A stretch of 64,000 bases of DNA, taken from assembly GCF_003097655.1 (NCBI RefSeq), contig NZ_QCZH01000001.1, positions 248,001 to 312,000 on the forward strand, given 5' to 3'. The position numbers and the translations under genes were made by a program. Shown in pieces: positions 22,835-32,190 of the stretch. Position 1 is the stretch's first letter. The number at the start of each line of letters is the position of its first letter. The notes under the pieces are model-generated. The model was given only the letters and a program-made list of their open reading frames with translations. It made no database searches and was not told the DNA's origin. This stretch comes from Flavobacterium laiguense (GTDB lineage: Bacteria; Bacteroidota; Bacteroidia; Flavobacteriales; Flavobacteriaceae).

Positions 22835-23869
22835 TTATTTATTTTCATTAAATAAATTCAACTTTTTCACCCATCTCGTTTTTCTTTCCAAAAAGAAAAT
22901 ATCCAGAAATAACAAGACGAATCCAATTCCTAAAAACCATTGAAATTGCGATTGAAAATCGGCCATTTCGGTGGCTTCAAATTCGGTTTTTTGAATTTTA
23001 TCTAATACCCCTTTTATGTATTCCAGCACTTCCTTTGTGTTGTTTCCATTGATGTAACCGCCACCCGTAATTTTTGCAATGGTTGCCAAACTATTTGGAT
23101 TTAATTTGGTTATAACAACCTCTCCGTTATTGTCCCTTTGGTAACTCTCAACAATTCCGTTCTTTTTTAAAGGAATTGTTGCTCCTTTCTCGGTTCCCAG
23201 TCCAATGGTAATGATTTTCATTCCTAGTTTCTTGGCATCTTCTGCAGCAGCTTCGGCACCTTCGGAATGATCTTCCCCATCCGAAATCATAATCAACAAT
23301 TTGCTAGTCTTACTTTTTTCGGCAAAATAAGTTGCCGATAATTTTATCGCTTCATCAAGAGAGGTCCCTTGTGAGGAAACCATTTCAGGGTTAACACTTT
23401 GCAAAAACATTTTGGCAACACCATAATCCGTCGTTATGGGAAGCACTGGAAATGCGCTACCGGCATAAACCACGATTCCTATTCTATCACTCCCCAATTG
23501 ATTGATGATTTGAGAAACGATTTGTTTGCTTTTTTCCAATCGGCTGGGTGCTACGTCCTCAGCAAGCATACTTTTGGACACATCCATTGCAAACACAATG
23601 TCAATACCTTCACGCTTTACGGTTTCTACCTTGGTTCCGATTTTAGGATTTACCAGTCCAATAATCAAAGCAGCCAAGGCCAAAAGCATTACGGTCAATT
23701 TTAAAACAGGTTTAAACACAGAGCGTTCCGGACTTAGTCTCTTTAGTAATTCCAAATCCCCAAATTCGCGTTGCTTTTTTCTTTTCCAATATAAATTAAT
23801 TAGAAAAATTACCACCAGAATGGGCAGTAAAAAAAGAAGGTATAAATAGTTGCGTTCGTCTAATTCCAT
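22835..23869 (-). CDS. batB: BatB, membrane-anchored VWA protein
   Basis: A 344-residue protein with membrane helices at about 8-26 and 58-78, a von Willebrand factor A domain (about 90-285) and a last membrane helix at about 310-328. The MIDAS sequence is DVSKSML (DxSxS at about residues 95-99), with T at QGTSLDEAI and D in MISDGEDHSEGA completing the metal site. It is preceded by batA with an 86-bp gap and followed by batC. Paired VWA proteins BatA/BatB are the core of the operon; they are thought to interact through their domains and with MoxR. Confidence 0.92.
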   Translation of the reverse strand: MELDERNYLYLLFLLPILVVIFLINLYWKRKKQREFGDLELLKRLSPERSVFKPVLKLTVMLLALAALIIGLVNPKIGTKVETVKREGIDIVFAMDVSKSMLAEDVAPSRLEKSKQIVSQIINQLGSDRIGIVVYAGSAFPVLPITTDYGVAKMFLQSVNPEMVSSQGTSLDEAIKLSATYFAEKSKTSKLLIMISDGEDHSEGAEAAAEDAKKLGMKIITIGLGTEKGATIPLKKNGIVESYQRDNNGEVVITKLNPNSLATIAKITGGGYINGNNTKEVLEYIKGVLDKIQKTEFEATEMADFQSQFQWFLGIGFVLLFLDIFFLERKTRWVKKLNLFNENK

Positions 23870-23955
23870 TTGATTTGTGATTTTAGATTAACGATTGCTG
23901 ATTTTTGATTTTTTGACATCTTAAATCAAAAATCGAAAATCAAAAATCGAAAATC

Positions 23956-24957
23956 CTATATAAAACTTCTATATATCGTATTTCGCAATCCTAATTCTAA
24001 CAATAACAGAAAACCAGCCAGTAAAACAAAAGGTCTGTATTTTTCGTCATAATCATAGAATTTTAGTTCTTCGACTTCAGTAGTCTCCAGTTTATTAATT
24101 TCATCATAGATTTGAGCTAATTTGTAATTACTGGTCGCTCTAAAATATTTTCCGCCAGTTTTTCTGGCAATACTCTGCATCAACTTTTCATCAATTTCCA
24201 CTTTCATCATTTGAAATAAAAATTGTCCATTGGGTGCAATTGCATACGGGAATTCAGCCATTCCGTTGGTTCCTATTCCTATAGTATATACTTTTATGCC
24301 GTATTGTTGCGCGATATCGGAAGCTGTATCAGGCTCAATAAATCCAGCGTTATTCACCCCATCTGTCATCAAAATAATTACTTTACTTTTGGCTTTACTA
24401 TCTTTAAGACGGTTTACGGCAGTGGCCAGTCCCATTCCAATTCCGGTTCCGTCCACTAAAATATTATCGTATTTTATACTTCGAATCGCATCTTGAATAA
24501 TGGCTTTATCACTAGTTACAGGTGTTTTGGTATACGCTTCAGAGGCATATACCACAAGCCCTATTCTGTCATTGGGTCTCTCATCCACAAAACCTGCCGC
24601 TATTTTCTTAAGGGCTTGCATTCGATCCGGTTTTAAATCTCTTGCCAACATACTTCCCGAAACATCGATTGCCATAACAATATCAATCCCTTTTGTAGTT
24701 TTGGTTTTATTGCTTACATCAACCGTTCTAGGTCTTGCCATAGCCACAATTAGAGAAGACAATGCCAATAGACGAATTATATTCAATAGTGGTTCTAGCT
24801 TGGCCAATAAAGAACTTGTGCCCTTGAACCCTTGAAGAGAACTAATCTGCAAGGAGGCCGTTTGTTGGTCTCTTCTCCAAAATATCAGAGCAAGTCCAAT
24901 TGGAATCAGAAGAAACAACCAAAAAAATTCTGGATTTAAAAAGGTTATTTTTTCCAT
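23956..24957 (-). CDS. batA: BatA, membrane-anchored VWA protein
   Basis: A 333-residue VWA protein: membrane helix at about 10-26 (FFWLFLLIPIGLALIFW), a second hydrophobic segment near 57-76, then the VWA domain (about 88-280) with the canonical MIDAS DVSGSML, T in VDGTGIGMGLA, and D in LMTDGVNNAG. A final helix at 310-328 anchors it. Its ATG overlaps the stop codon of the upstream gene by one base (TAATG), so translation is probably coupled. It has the complete MIDAS, whereas BatB has DVSKS. Confidence 0.93.
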   Translation of the reverse strand: MEKITFLNPEFFWLFLLIPIGLALIFWRRDQQTASLQISSLQGFKGTSSLLAKLEPLLNIIRLLALSSLIVAMARPRTVDVSNKTKTTKGIDIVMAIDVSGSMLARDLKPDRMQALKKIAAGFVDERPNDRIGLVVYASEAYTKTPVTSDKAIIQDAIRSIKYDNILVDGTGIGMGLATAVNRLKDSKAKSKVIILMTDGVNNAGFIEPDTASDIAQQYGIKVYTIGIGTNGMAEFPYAIAPNGQFLFQMMKVEIDEKLMQSIARKTGGKYFRATSNYKLAQIYDEINKLETTEVEELKFYDYDEKYRPFVLLAGFLLLLELGLRNTIYRSFI

Positions 24958-26585
24958 TAGTTATTCGCTGATTTAAGTTCTACAGAATTCATAATACGGG
25001 CTGATAATTCATTTGCATATCGATCTCCTTCTTCGTGCAGCATCATAATTTGTTGCAACCCTCCCTCTTGTCCAAAAAGTAAAATTTCATAGTAAATTTT
25101 AGAACTGCTTTGGCTATTTCCATCTATTCTTGTAAAAGTTCCGTATCCCTTCTTCCCTGTGATTCCTGCATTGGTTTGAAAATCTTCTTGTTTCACAATC
25201 ATATTTTGAGCCCCTTGTGATTCTAAAACCTGCAAAGAACTTTCGATCGATTTAGACAAATCTAATGCTCCCTCTTTTTTATATTTAATGGTAGAGACCA
25301 TAATGTAAAAATTATCCAAGAGGCTACCGTAGCCAAAAGACTGCATCTCTTTTATCAAGGCCATCCCGTCTTTTGGCAATGTTTTTGTCAAGTCTATTCG
25401 TTTCAACACTTTTGGCGTTTCTACAATAACGCCAGGATTTCCGTATTCACTTTTTACCCATTCACCTTCTAACAACTCTTTAGTAGGATGCCCCAGCACA
25501 TTATCTACTACATAATTATATCCTTTGGTAGCCATGAAGTAGATTGTTATGGTAGATACTAAAAGAAAAACGGATAAAACCGAAACGACAATACGTTGGC
25601 TTCTCTTTTTTCTAAGCAAAATTTTGATTTGTTTTTGCTTTTGCGCTTCATTCAAAATAGTGTCTTCTTCAATCGGAACTTCAACCGGAATGGCTTCGTC
25701 CAGCGTTAAAATCGTTTTTTGAATTCTATTTCTATCTTCGGTAATTTCAAATTCTAAAGGTTTCGATTTGGCAAATTTTACTAAATCCGCTTGTTTCAAA
25801 ACCGTGAATAAATTTTCTATCGTTTCTTGAGAAAGCTTCATTTTCTTTTTTAATGATGCCGCCTTAAGTCCCGCGATCAATTCAGAAGTGGTGCTTTCCA
25901 TTGCTGGAATTTCTATCGCTTCCTCGATATAATTTCTAGCAATATCCGTCAATTCACTATAATACGCTTTTATTTCACCATGTTGCCAAAGTTCTTTTTT
26001 CTCTAAAGTATTGAGTAAACTGGTCGCTTTTTCAATTGGTGTTTTATAAACTTCTTCTTCAATTTTTTTCTTCTGACGAATTTTAGTATACCAATAAACG
26101 AAAGCTCCAATTCCTAAAATCAACAAGATTCCCAAAAGATATTTCCACCAATCACCTAATGAGTCTTGGGCTTTTACAATGTCTTTAATGTCATACATTT
26201 TTTGTCTTAATGTATCTACTTGAACATTGGCTACCTCAACTTTTATGGAATCGGTCAAAAACGCTTTATCATTGATCAGAATTTTGATGCTTGGAATCGT
26301 ATATTTCCCCGAATCAAATTGAGTCAAACCATACTTTTTGATTAATTCGTATCGGTCGTCTTTTTTGATGGTGTCAATCGGATACGACTGAATTACTTCT
26401 AGCGCTCCAATGTTTTTTAGTTTTGGAAAAACCACTTTAGACAAAGTATCCACCGAAGTTTTTAAAGTCAATTTAAACTCAGCTCCAATTTTATTTTTTG
26501 TAGTATCGATACTGGTAACTACTTTTTGCTGTGCAAAAATAGAAGTCGAAATCAGCAGTAATAGTAGGTAAAGTTTAATTTTCAT
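24957..26585 (-). CDS. BatD-like periplasmic/membrane protein with extra C-terminal domain
   Basis: A 542-residue protein encoded between the DUF58 and batA genes. It has a signal peptide (about 1-18, ending IFAQ), a beta-rich periplasmic part (KVVTSIDTTKNKIGAEFKLTLKTSVDTLSKVVFPKL, about 20-125), a membrane helix at about 145-163 (WWKYLLGILLILGIGAFVYWY) and a cytosolic helical region (KATSLLNTLEKKELWQHGEIKAYYSELTDIARNYIEE), which matches the small BatD-like/DUF4381 protein of this locus. A second membrane helix (SVLSVFLLVSTITIYFMAT, about 334-352) and a further domain of about 190 residues (NYVVDNVLGHPTKELLEGEWVKSEYG ... NSVELKSANN) follow; that part is unusual for the locus and unassigned. 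Confidence 0.8.
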   Translation of the reverse strand: MKIKLYLLLLLISTSIFAQQKVVTSIDTTKNKIGAEFKLTLKTSVDTLSKVVFPKLKNIGALEVIQSYPIDTIKKDDRYELIKKYGLTQFDSGKYTIPSIKILINDKAFLTDSIKVEVANVQVDTLRQKMYDIKDIVKAQDSLGDWWKYLLGILLILGIGAFVYWYTKIRQKKKIEEEVYKTPIEKATSLLNTLEKKELWQHGEIKAYYSELTDIARNYIEEAIEIPAMESTTSELIAGLKAASLKKKMKLSQETIENLFTVLKQADLVKFAKSKPLEFEITEDRNRIQKTILTLDEAIPVEVPIEEDTILNEAQKQKQIKILLRKKRSQRIVVSVLSVFLLVSTITIYFMATKGYNYVVDNVLGHPTKELLEGEWVKSEYGNPGVIVETPKVLKRIDLTKTLPKDGMALIKEMQSFGYGSLLDNFYIMVSTIKYKKEGALDLSKSIESSLQVLESQGAQNMIVKQEDFQTNAGITGKKGYGTFTRIDGNSQSSSKIYYEILLFGQEGGLQQIMMLHEEGDRYANELSARIMNSVELKSANN

Positions 26586-26606
26586 TTTTTATCTAATTAA
26601 CCCATC

Positions 26607-26639
26607 AGCCCTGTCAGGGTTTTGAACCCTGACAGGGCT
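26607..26639. repeat. REP-like palindrome in the bat operon
   Basis: AGCCCTGTCAGGGTT (26607-26621) and its exact complement (26625-26639) with a 3-nt loop. It lies in the 63-bp gap between DUF58 and the next gene and contains GC-rich arms unlike its surroundings. Similar CCTGTCAGGGTT palindromes are recurrent in Bacteroidota genomes. Confidence 0.7.
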
Positions 26640-26648
26640 AGGTTTGTC

Positions 26649-27512
26649 TTATCTTGATTTAAAATAGCCTAATAATTTGGTAACATAACTTTCGTCAACT
26701 CTAGTATTTACGACACCAGAACCCGATTTTCTAAAGGTTTCAATAAAATAATTCACATTATCATGATAGTATTTTTCATAATTCATTCGAACCGATTTTG
26801 AAGCCGTATTAATCAATTCTGTTTTGCCGGTCTCTGCATCGATCATCGAAACCATTCCTAAATTTGGCATTTTTTCTTCTCTAATGTCATACACTCGAAT
26901 CCCGGTGATATCGTGTTTCTTGGAAGCTATTTTTAAGGTTTGCTCATAATCTCCCGACATGAAATCGGAAATAACAAAAACGATAGCTTTCTTTTTTTGG
27001 GTACCCGACAAAAACTTCAAAGCTTGAGCGATATCTGTTTTGTAACTCTTGGGATGAAATTCTATTAGTTCACGAATGATACGCAATACGTGTGATCTCC
27101 CTTTTTTAGGCGGGATATACAATTCGATTTGATCCGAAAACAAGATCAATCCAATTTTGTCATTGTTTTGAGTGGCCGAGAATGCCATGGTTGCAGCAAT
27201 TTCAGTAACAATTTCTTTCTTGAATTGGCTTTTGGAACCAAAACTTTCTGAACCCGAAATATCAACCATTAACATCATGGTCAATTCTCTTTCTTCCTCA
27301 AAAACTTTGACATGTGCTTCGTTGTAGCGAGCGGTTACATTCCAATCGATGGCACGTATGTCGTCGCCAAATTGATATTGACGCACTTCACTGAAAGTCA
27401 TTCCACGTCCTTTGAACGAAGTATGATATTCCCCCGAAAAGATATGATCGCTCAATCTTCGGGTCTTGATTTCTATTTTACGTACTTTTTTTAAAAGCTC
27501 TTTTGTATCCAT
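26649..27512 (-). CDS. DUF58 (VWA-fold) protein of the Bat operon
   Basis: A 287-residue protein with the DUF58 signature GDDIRAIDWNVTARYNEAHVKVFEEERELTMMLMVDISGSESFGS (about residues 49-93), where IDWN is the family hallmark and DISGS begins the VWA-like fold. The C-terminal half includes AIVFVISDFMSGDYEQTLKIASKKHDITGIRVYD. It is soluble. DUF58 proteins sit between the MoxR ATPase and the Bat membrane proteins and probably link chaperone to complex. A repeat-bearing 198-bp gap separates it from moxR. Confidence 0.9.
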   Translation of the reverse strand: MDTKELLKKVRKIEIKTRRLSDHIFSGEYHTSFKGRGMTFSEVRQYQFGDDIRAIDWNVTARYNEAHVKVFEEERELTMMLMVDISGSESFGSKSQFKKEIVTEIAATMAFSATQNNDKIGLILFSDQIELYIPPKKGRSHVLRIIRELIEFHPKSYKTDIAQALKFLSGTQKKKAIVFVISDFMSGDYEQTLKIASKKHDITGIRVYDIREEKMPNLGMVSMIDAETGKTELINTASKSVRMNYEKYYHDNVNYFIETFRKSGSGVVNTRVDESYVTKLLGYFKSR

Positions 27513-27534
27513 TTTTCTTTAGTGACCATTGAAC

Positions 27535-27706
27535 AGTGTTCAGTGTTCAGTTTTTTAGTGATCAGTAATAAGTATTCAGTAAATTGAATCCAGTCAGTTT
27601 TTTATTTTAAGCTTATTCTCCAAAGTCTTTTACATTAAAATCATTTTACAACAACCCTTTTTGAAACGACCTAGACTGAATACTAAAAAACTGAACACTG
27701 AACACT
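27535..27706. repeat. Inverted-repeat element between moxR and DUF58 genes
   Basis: The ends are perfect 25-bp inverted repeats (27535-27559 and 27682-27706) with the motif AGTGTTCAGTGTTCAG then TTTTTTAGT. The element fills most of the 198-bp gap, has no ORF and shares its arm motif with the element at 19005-19216. Confidence 0.75.
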
Positions 27707-27710
27707 TCCT

Positions 27711-28715
27711 TTATGGTACTTCGATTTCGTTTATGATTTTATTGATGATGTCTACCGAGGTAATGTTTTCGGCTTCGGCTTCATAAGTAATACCAATTCT
27801 ATGGCGTAAAATATCATGTACTACAGCACGAACATCTTCTGGAATAACATACCCACGACGTTTGATAAAAGCATAACATTTTGCAGCGGTAGCAAGGTTA
27901 ATACTTCCACGAGGAGAAGCTCCAAAACTGATTAAAGGTTTCAATTCGGCCAATTTATATTTCTCAGGGTAACGAGTGGCGAAAATAATATCTAGTATGT
28001 ATTTCTCTATTTTTTCATCCATGTAGACTTCACGAACTGCTTCTTGAGCACGTAAAATTTGTTCTACAGAAACTACCGGGTTTACCTTGTCATAGCTTCC
28101 TTTAAGATTTTGACGAATCACCAAACGCTCGTCTTCCATCTTTGGATAATCGATAACGGTTTTCAACATAAAACGATCGACTTGTGCTTCTGGCAATTGG
28201 TAAGTTCCTTCTTGTTCTATAGGGTTTTGAGTAGCCAAAACTAAAAATGGTCGATCTAACTTGAAAGTGGTATCACCAATGGTGACTTGTTTTTCCTGCA
28301 TCGCCTCCAATAATGCCGATTGCACTTTGGCAGGCGCACGGTTGATCTCATCGGCAAGGACGAAATTAGCAAAAATTGGTCCTTTTTTGATAGAGAACTC
28401 ATTCTGCTTAATATTATAAATCATGGTTCCTACAACATCGGCAGGCAATAAATCTGGAGTAAACTGGATTCTACTAAAAGAACCTTGAATGGCTTGTGAA
28501 AGTGTATTTATGGCTAATGTTTTTGCCAATCCCGGAACACCTTCCAACAAAATATGTCCTTGACCCAAAAGTCCGATTAATAATCGTTCGACCATGTGTT
28601 TTTGTCCAACAATAACTTTGTTCATTTCCATGGTGAGAAGGTCTATAAAAGCACTTTCTCTTTCGATTTTTTCATTGATTGCTCTAATGTCTAAAGTCGT
28701 TGTATTCTCTTCCAT
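27711..28715 (-). CDS. moxR: MoxR-family AAA ATPase
   Basis: A 334-residue cytosolic ATPase, first gene of the Bat operon. The Walker A sequence is GVPGLAKT (about residues 59-66, with the MoxR-typical Gly-Leu-Ala-Lys), Walker B is LADEINRAPAKVQSALLEAMQE (about 121-142), and NPIEQEGTYQLPEAQVDRFM (about 168-187, sensor region with the QLPEAQxDRF signature). KPLISFGASPRGSINL (about 262-277) is the sensor-2 region. MoxR ATPases act as chaperones that remodel or insert metal into VWA-domain partners, here probably DUF58, BatA and BatB. It is transcribed first, from the 270-bp divergent gap with the aldo/keto reductase gene. Confidence 0.94.
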   Translation of the reverse strand: MEENTTTLDIRAINEKIERESAFIDLLTMEMNKVIVGQKHMVERLLIGLLGQGHILLEGVPGLAKTLAINTLSQAIQGSFSRIQFTPDLLPADVVGTMIYNIKQNEFSIKKGPIFANFVLADEINRAPAKVQSALLEAMQEKQVTIGDTTFKLDRPFLVLATQNPIEQEGTYQLPEAQVDRFMLKTVIDYPKMEDERLVIRQNLKGSYDKVNPVVSVEQILRAQEAVREVYMDEKIEKYILDIIFATRYPEKYKLAELKPLISFGASPRGSINLATAAKCYAFIKRRGYVIPEDVRAVVHDILRHRIGITYEAEAENITSVDIINKIINEIEVP

Positions 28716-28985
28716 ATTTGTATTTTTATACCCTTAATTTTTATAACTTTCGTTTGATGGTGCAAATTCATTTTTTTTTTAGAAGTAAGGTGTTAAAAAA
28801 TGGTTAAAACTTCGGACAATCCCCTAATTTTAAGCTCGAATTGTGATACAATTTGCCTATTTTTAAGAACTCAATACAATAACCATCAAAATCACAACTT
28901 TAACCCCCAAATCATTAGGGGCTGTTGCCCAATAAATGGCGCAGAATTGACGTTGGATTTTTTGAATAAACATTAAAATAAAAAC

Positions 28986-29861
28986 ATGACAAAAACAACT
29001 TTTTCTAAGATAATTGCTGGCACCATGACATGGGGAATTTGGGGTAAAAACCTAGACAAAAATCAGATGATTGACCTGATGAATTCTTGTCTCGAAAGCG
29101 GCATTTCGACCTTTGACCATGCCGATATTTATGGGGCATATACTACTGAAACTGCTTTTGGAAATGCCTTTAGCGAAAGCAAAATTGACAGACAAAAAAT
29201 ACAGTTGATTTCAAAGTGCGGCATTCAACATAAAAACAAAAACAGAAGCCAAAACATAGTTGGACATTATGAATATTCGAAGTCCTACATCATTTGGTCT
29301 GTTGAACAATCCTTGCAAAATTTACAAACCGATTATTTGGATCTTTTACTGTTGCATAGGCCAAGTCCGTTGATGCAAGCCGATGAAATTAAGGAAGCTG
29401 TAGAAAAATTAAAAACCGAAGGGAAGATTTTAGATTTTGGTGTATCGAATTTTACACCCAGCCAGACCGATTTGATTCAAACAAAAACCAAAATCAATTA
29501 CAACCAAATCGAATTTTCGATCACGCATCTGGATCCAATGCTAGACGGCAGTTTAGACCACATGCAAACCAACCAGATTACACCTATGTGTTGGTCTCCT
29601 TTAGGAACCGTTTTTAGAAAAGACGATGAACAATCGCAACGCATAAAAAAGCTAGCGACAGCACTTTCGTTAAAATACAATGTGGCAGATGATGTTATTT
29701 TATTGGCTTGGATATTGAAACATCCCGCTGGAATTTTACCGGTTTGCGGGACTTCCGACAAAACTAGAATTGCCAATTTAATGCAAGCCACCACCTTCGA
29801 AATGGAATTGCAGGATTGGTTTGCGCTTTGGATAGCGAGTACAGGAAATCCGGTACCTTAG
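28986..29861 (+). CDS. Aldo/keto reductase (YdhF-like)
   Basis: A 291-residue NADPH-dependent oxidoreductase of the aldo/keto reductase superfamily. Visible are TMTWGIWG (about 13-20), the catalytic Asp/Tyr region FDHADIYGAYTTETAFG (about 38-54), the lysine in LISKCGI (about 71-77), LDLLLLHRPSPLM (about 118-130, with the active-site His) and the substrate/cofactor loop GVSNFTPSQTDLI (about 157-169). The C-terminal GTSDKTRIANLMQA (about 260-273) binds the cofactor phosphate. The order matches the YdhF branch. The physiological substrate is unknown. The gene is divergent from moxR and has a terminator-like hairpin after it. Confidence 0.92.
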   Translation: MTKTTFSKIIAGTMTWGIWGKNLDKNQMIDLMNSCLESGISTFDHADIYGAYTTETAFGNAFSESKIDRQKIQLISKCGIQHKNKNRSQNIVGHYEYSKSYIIWSVEQSLQNLQTDYLDLLLLHRPSPLMQADEIKEAVEKLKTEGKILDFGVSNFTPSQTDLIQTKTKINYNQIEFSITHLDPMLDGSLDHMQTNQITPMCWSPLGTVFRKDDEQSQRIKKLATALSLKYNVADDVILLAWILKHPAGILPVCGTSDKTRIANLMQATTFEMELQDWFALWIASTGNPVP

Positions 29862-29890
29862 GCGTAATTAGCATGGTATTCACAATAAAA

Positions 29891-29915
29891 AAACAGCCTC
29901 AATTCGGGGCTGTTT
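29891..29915 (+). terminator. Terminator-like hairpin after the aldo/keto reductase
   Basis: AAACAGCC (29891-29898) pairs with GGCTGTTT (29908-29915), extended by T-G and C-G to a 5-nt loop. The T-run is short, so efficiency is doubtful. Confidence 0.5.
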
Positions 29916-30044
29916 GTATGTCATACCGATTATGTATTCAATATAATCCAATAAAAATTGGACTGTTTTCATACCATATCGGCATTATACCACTTACTAT
30001 TGGGCTATTTAGAAAATATAGATAGTATCATTTCCTGATTAATC

Positions 30045-30866
30045 CTATTTTTTTGATGCCAAAACAATACTACCTATGTCGGTAATCATTCCGTCCTTCA
30101 CTACAATATCTGGAACCGTTGCTACAAGATAATCCGATGTGGGATCTGGCGTTAATGTTACGGCATATGTTCCTGCGGGAATCCCTTTAATCTGAAAAAC
30201 ACCCAATTCATTGGCATAAGCCGAAAACTCGGTATCACCCGCCATTACCGATGCCTTCACTTGAAAACCTGTTGGGGTAACCGTTCCTTTTATCCCTCCC
30301 AGGCTTAATGTGGCAAAGACTTTTATAACTGGATGAAGGTTGTAAATCCCCGAATTTCCAGCTTTTACAATCGATTTGTCAACATCAAAATCCAACGTAA
30401 AATCATAAGACATACCGGGTTCCAAAGTTTGATTCACTTTGAGTTTCAAACCAGATTGTTGAGCGCTTGGCGTTTTCAACGGATGTTCAACTCCATCTAC
30501 CACCACGGTATTGTTTTCGCCTAGCAATAATCGAATTTGACCCAAGTAACCAGAAGGAACCCACGTATCGGCAATTAAAACACTGACTCCGCCGGTCAAA
30601 TCCATCAAATCATACGGAGTAGGCTCTATGGTCCCTATACTTATCCATCCATTGTCATCGCTGTTTTCGTTGCTTTTAATCAAAACATCAATCACTTCCA
30701 AATTCACCTCGTCATAATCCCCTGGAGCATCTGTCAATCTCACTGCCATTTTTGAGGTTTGGTTGGTCATAGAATCCGAATCATCATTGCTGTCACAAGC
30801 CATAAAACACAAAGTTGCGAATATGATTACAGAAAAAATAAACGCAGGAATTTTAATATTTTTCAT
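30045..30866 (-). CDS. DUF4382 domain lipoprotein
   Basis: A 273-residue lipoprotein: signal with lipobox LCFMAC (Cys24). The DUF4382 domain spans about 40-190 and begins KMAVRLTDAPGDYDEVNLEVIDVLIKS with TPYDLMDLTGGVSVLIAD further on. A carboxypeptidase-regulatory-like beta-sandwich at about 195-270 follows (GIKGTVTPTGFQVKASVMAGDTEFSAYANELGVFQIKGIPAGTYAVTLTP). Both modules are common in surface lipoproteins of Bacteroidota and lack a known catalytic role. It stands alone, convergent with the aldo/keto reductase gene. Confidence 0.85.
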   Translation of the reverse strand: MKNIKIPAFIFSVIIFATLCFMACDSNDDSDSMTNQTSKMAVRLTDAPGDYDEVNLEVIDVLIKSNENSDDNGWISIGTIEPTPYDLMDLTGGVSVLIADTWVPSGYLGQIRLLLGENNTVVVDGVEHPLKTPSAQQSGLKLKVNQTLEPGMSYDFTLDFDVDKSIVKAGNSGIYNLHPVIKVFATLSLGGIKGTVTPTGFQVKASVMAGDTEFSAYANELGVFQIKGIPAGTYAVTLTPDPTSDYLVATVPDIVVKDGMITDIGSIVLASKK

Positions 30867-31050
30867 ATATTTAAAGAATTAAATTAAACAAATACTTTTT
30901 ATATTTTAGTTTATCGGTTTGGTCCAATTTCTAAAATGATGTTGTTCGTCTTTTTTTATAGAATTGATTAAAAAAACACACCAAGTTAACAATTAAAAAT
31001 CTGATTTACAAATATTTAACACGTTCCGAAAGGTTATTAAATACAATAAA

Positions 31051-32190
31051 ATGATTAACAAGCGTCTTCTTATCAAAAACCTGCTCGCTCACAACGATGA
31101 GAGTAGTTTTTATGATAAAAAACGACAGTTAAATTTGCATTCCAGAGAAGGTAAAGCAAAATTTTTAAAGCATATTTGTGCATTATCCAATTCGAATCCT
31201 ACCAATAATTCCTATATAGTAGTTGGTGTTGAAGACGAGAATAATACTATCGTGGGAGATGATTTTTTTGATGATAGCAGGATTCAGAATTTAGTAAATG
31301 CTTTTCTGGAACATCCCCCCAAAATTCAATACGAAAACGTACCTTTTCCTAATTTACCAAAGGACAAAGTTATTGGGCTCGTAACCATAAAACCCAAGAG
31401 CAAAACTTCTTATTTTAAAAAAGGAATTCACACTATTCCCGCTAATAGTGTTTTTATACGTCGGGGCAGCAATACGATGCCAATTGAGGGCGAAGTAGAT
31501 AAAAATTATCAGAATACCGAAACCGTAATTGATATCGAAAACAGTTCGAGAAACAGTATCGAATACACTCTTGATGGCGTTATTGATTTTATGAATTTTC
31601 GCCACAAGGACATGGCTCCAAAATACAAAGTTTTTAAAGAATTATTTGTTATTTGTTGGGCTGGGATCGCCAAAAGAAATCGACATAAAACCTATTTATC
31701 CAGAGTGGATATTGAATTAATCAACGAGCAAATCAAATTGTTTTATTCGGCTCAAGATGTGGTGGAGATTACGTATGACGAGGATACTTTTACCATTATT
31801 GAGTATGTCCCTTTAGGGCTGAATGACAAAACCAGTTACTACCCATTAGAACAACAAACGATTCATTTTCATGACAATGGATACTATAAGATTGATCGAA
31901 AAATACTTTTTGAACCGCCGGAATTCAACAGGAAAATGTTGTACCATATTTATAATTCGAATATCTCTTTGCTCTACAAACTCCAAAAAGACATTAAATT
32001 ATCGGAACGGGAACTCAAAGATTTAGAAAATTTACCCTCTACTTTTATGATTTGTTACCTTAACGGTTTTGACGAGGCCAAACAAAAACTGATTGATGCC
32101 AAACCGCTATTGAAACCGTATACGCAAGCCTATCTTTCGTTTAAAGAAGCCCTACGAATTCTAAGAAAAATGAAATATGATGTGCAGTAA
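31051..32190 (+). CDS. AlbA_2/Schlafen-like domain protein
   Basis: A 379-residue cytosolic protein whose N-terminal third (about 15-150) resembles the AlbA_2 (Schlafen-like, formerly divergent AAA-4) domain: REGKAKFLKHICALSNSNPTNNSYIVVGVEDENNTIVGDDFFDD and PKDKVIGLVTIKPKSKTSYFKKGIHTIPANSVFIRRGSNTMP. These correspond to the usual E-x-K helix, the GVEDxxxxIVG strand and the R-x-G-S-N end. The remaining 220 residues are unassigned (KVFKELFVICWAGIAKRNRHKTYLSRVDIELINEQIKLFY). AlbA_2 domains occur in nucleic-acid-related and regulatory proteins, but a role here is not established. No operon partner. Confidence 0.78.
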   Translation: MINKRLLIKNLLAHNDESSFYDKKRQLNLHSREGKAKFLKHICALSNSNPTNNSYIVVGVEDENNTIVGDDFFDDSRIQNLVNAFLEHPPKIQYENVPFPNLPKDKVIGLVTIKPKSKTSYFKKGIHTIPANSVFIRRGSNTMPIEGEVDKNYQNTETVIDIENSSRNSIEYTLDGVIDFMNFRHKDMAPKYKVFKELFVICWAGIAKRNRHKTYLSRVDIELINEQIKLFYSAQDVVEITYDEDTFTIIEYVPLGLNDKTSYYPLEQQTIHFHDNGYYKIDRKILFEPPEFNRKMLYHIYNSNISLLYKLQKDIKLSERELKDLENLPSTFMICYLNGFDEAKQKLIDAKPLLKPYTQAYLSFKEALRILRKMKYDVQ

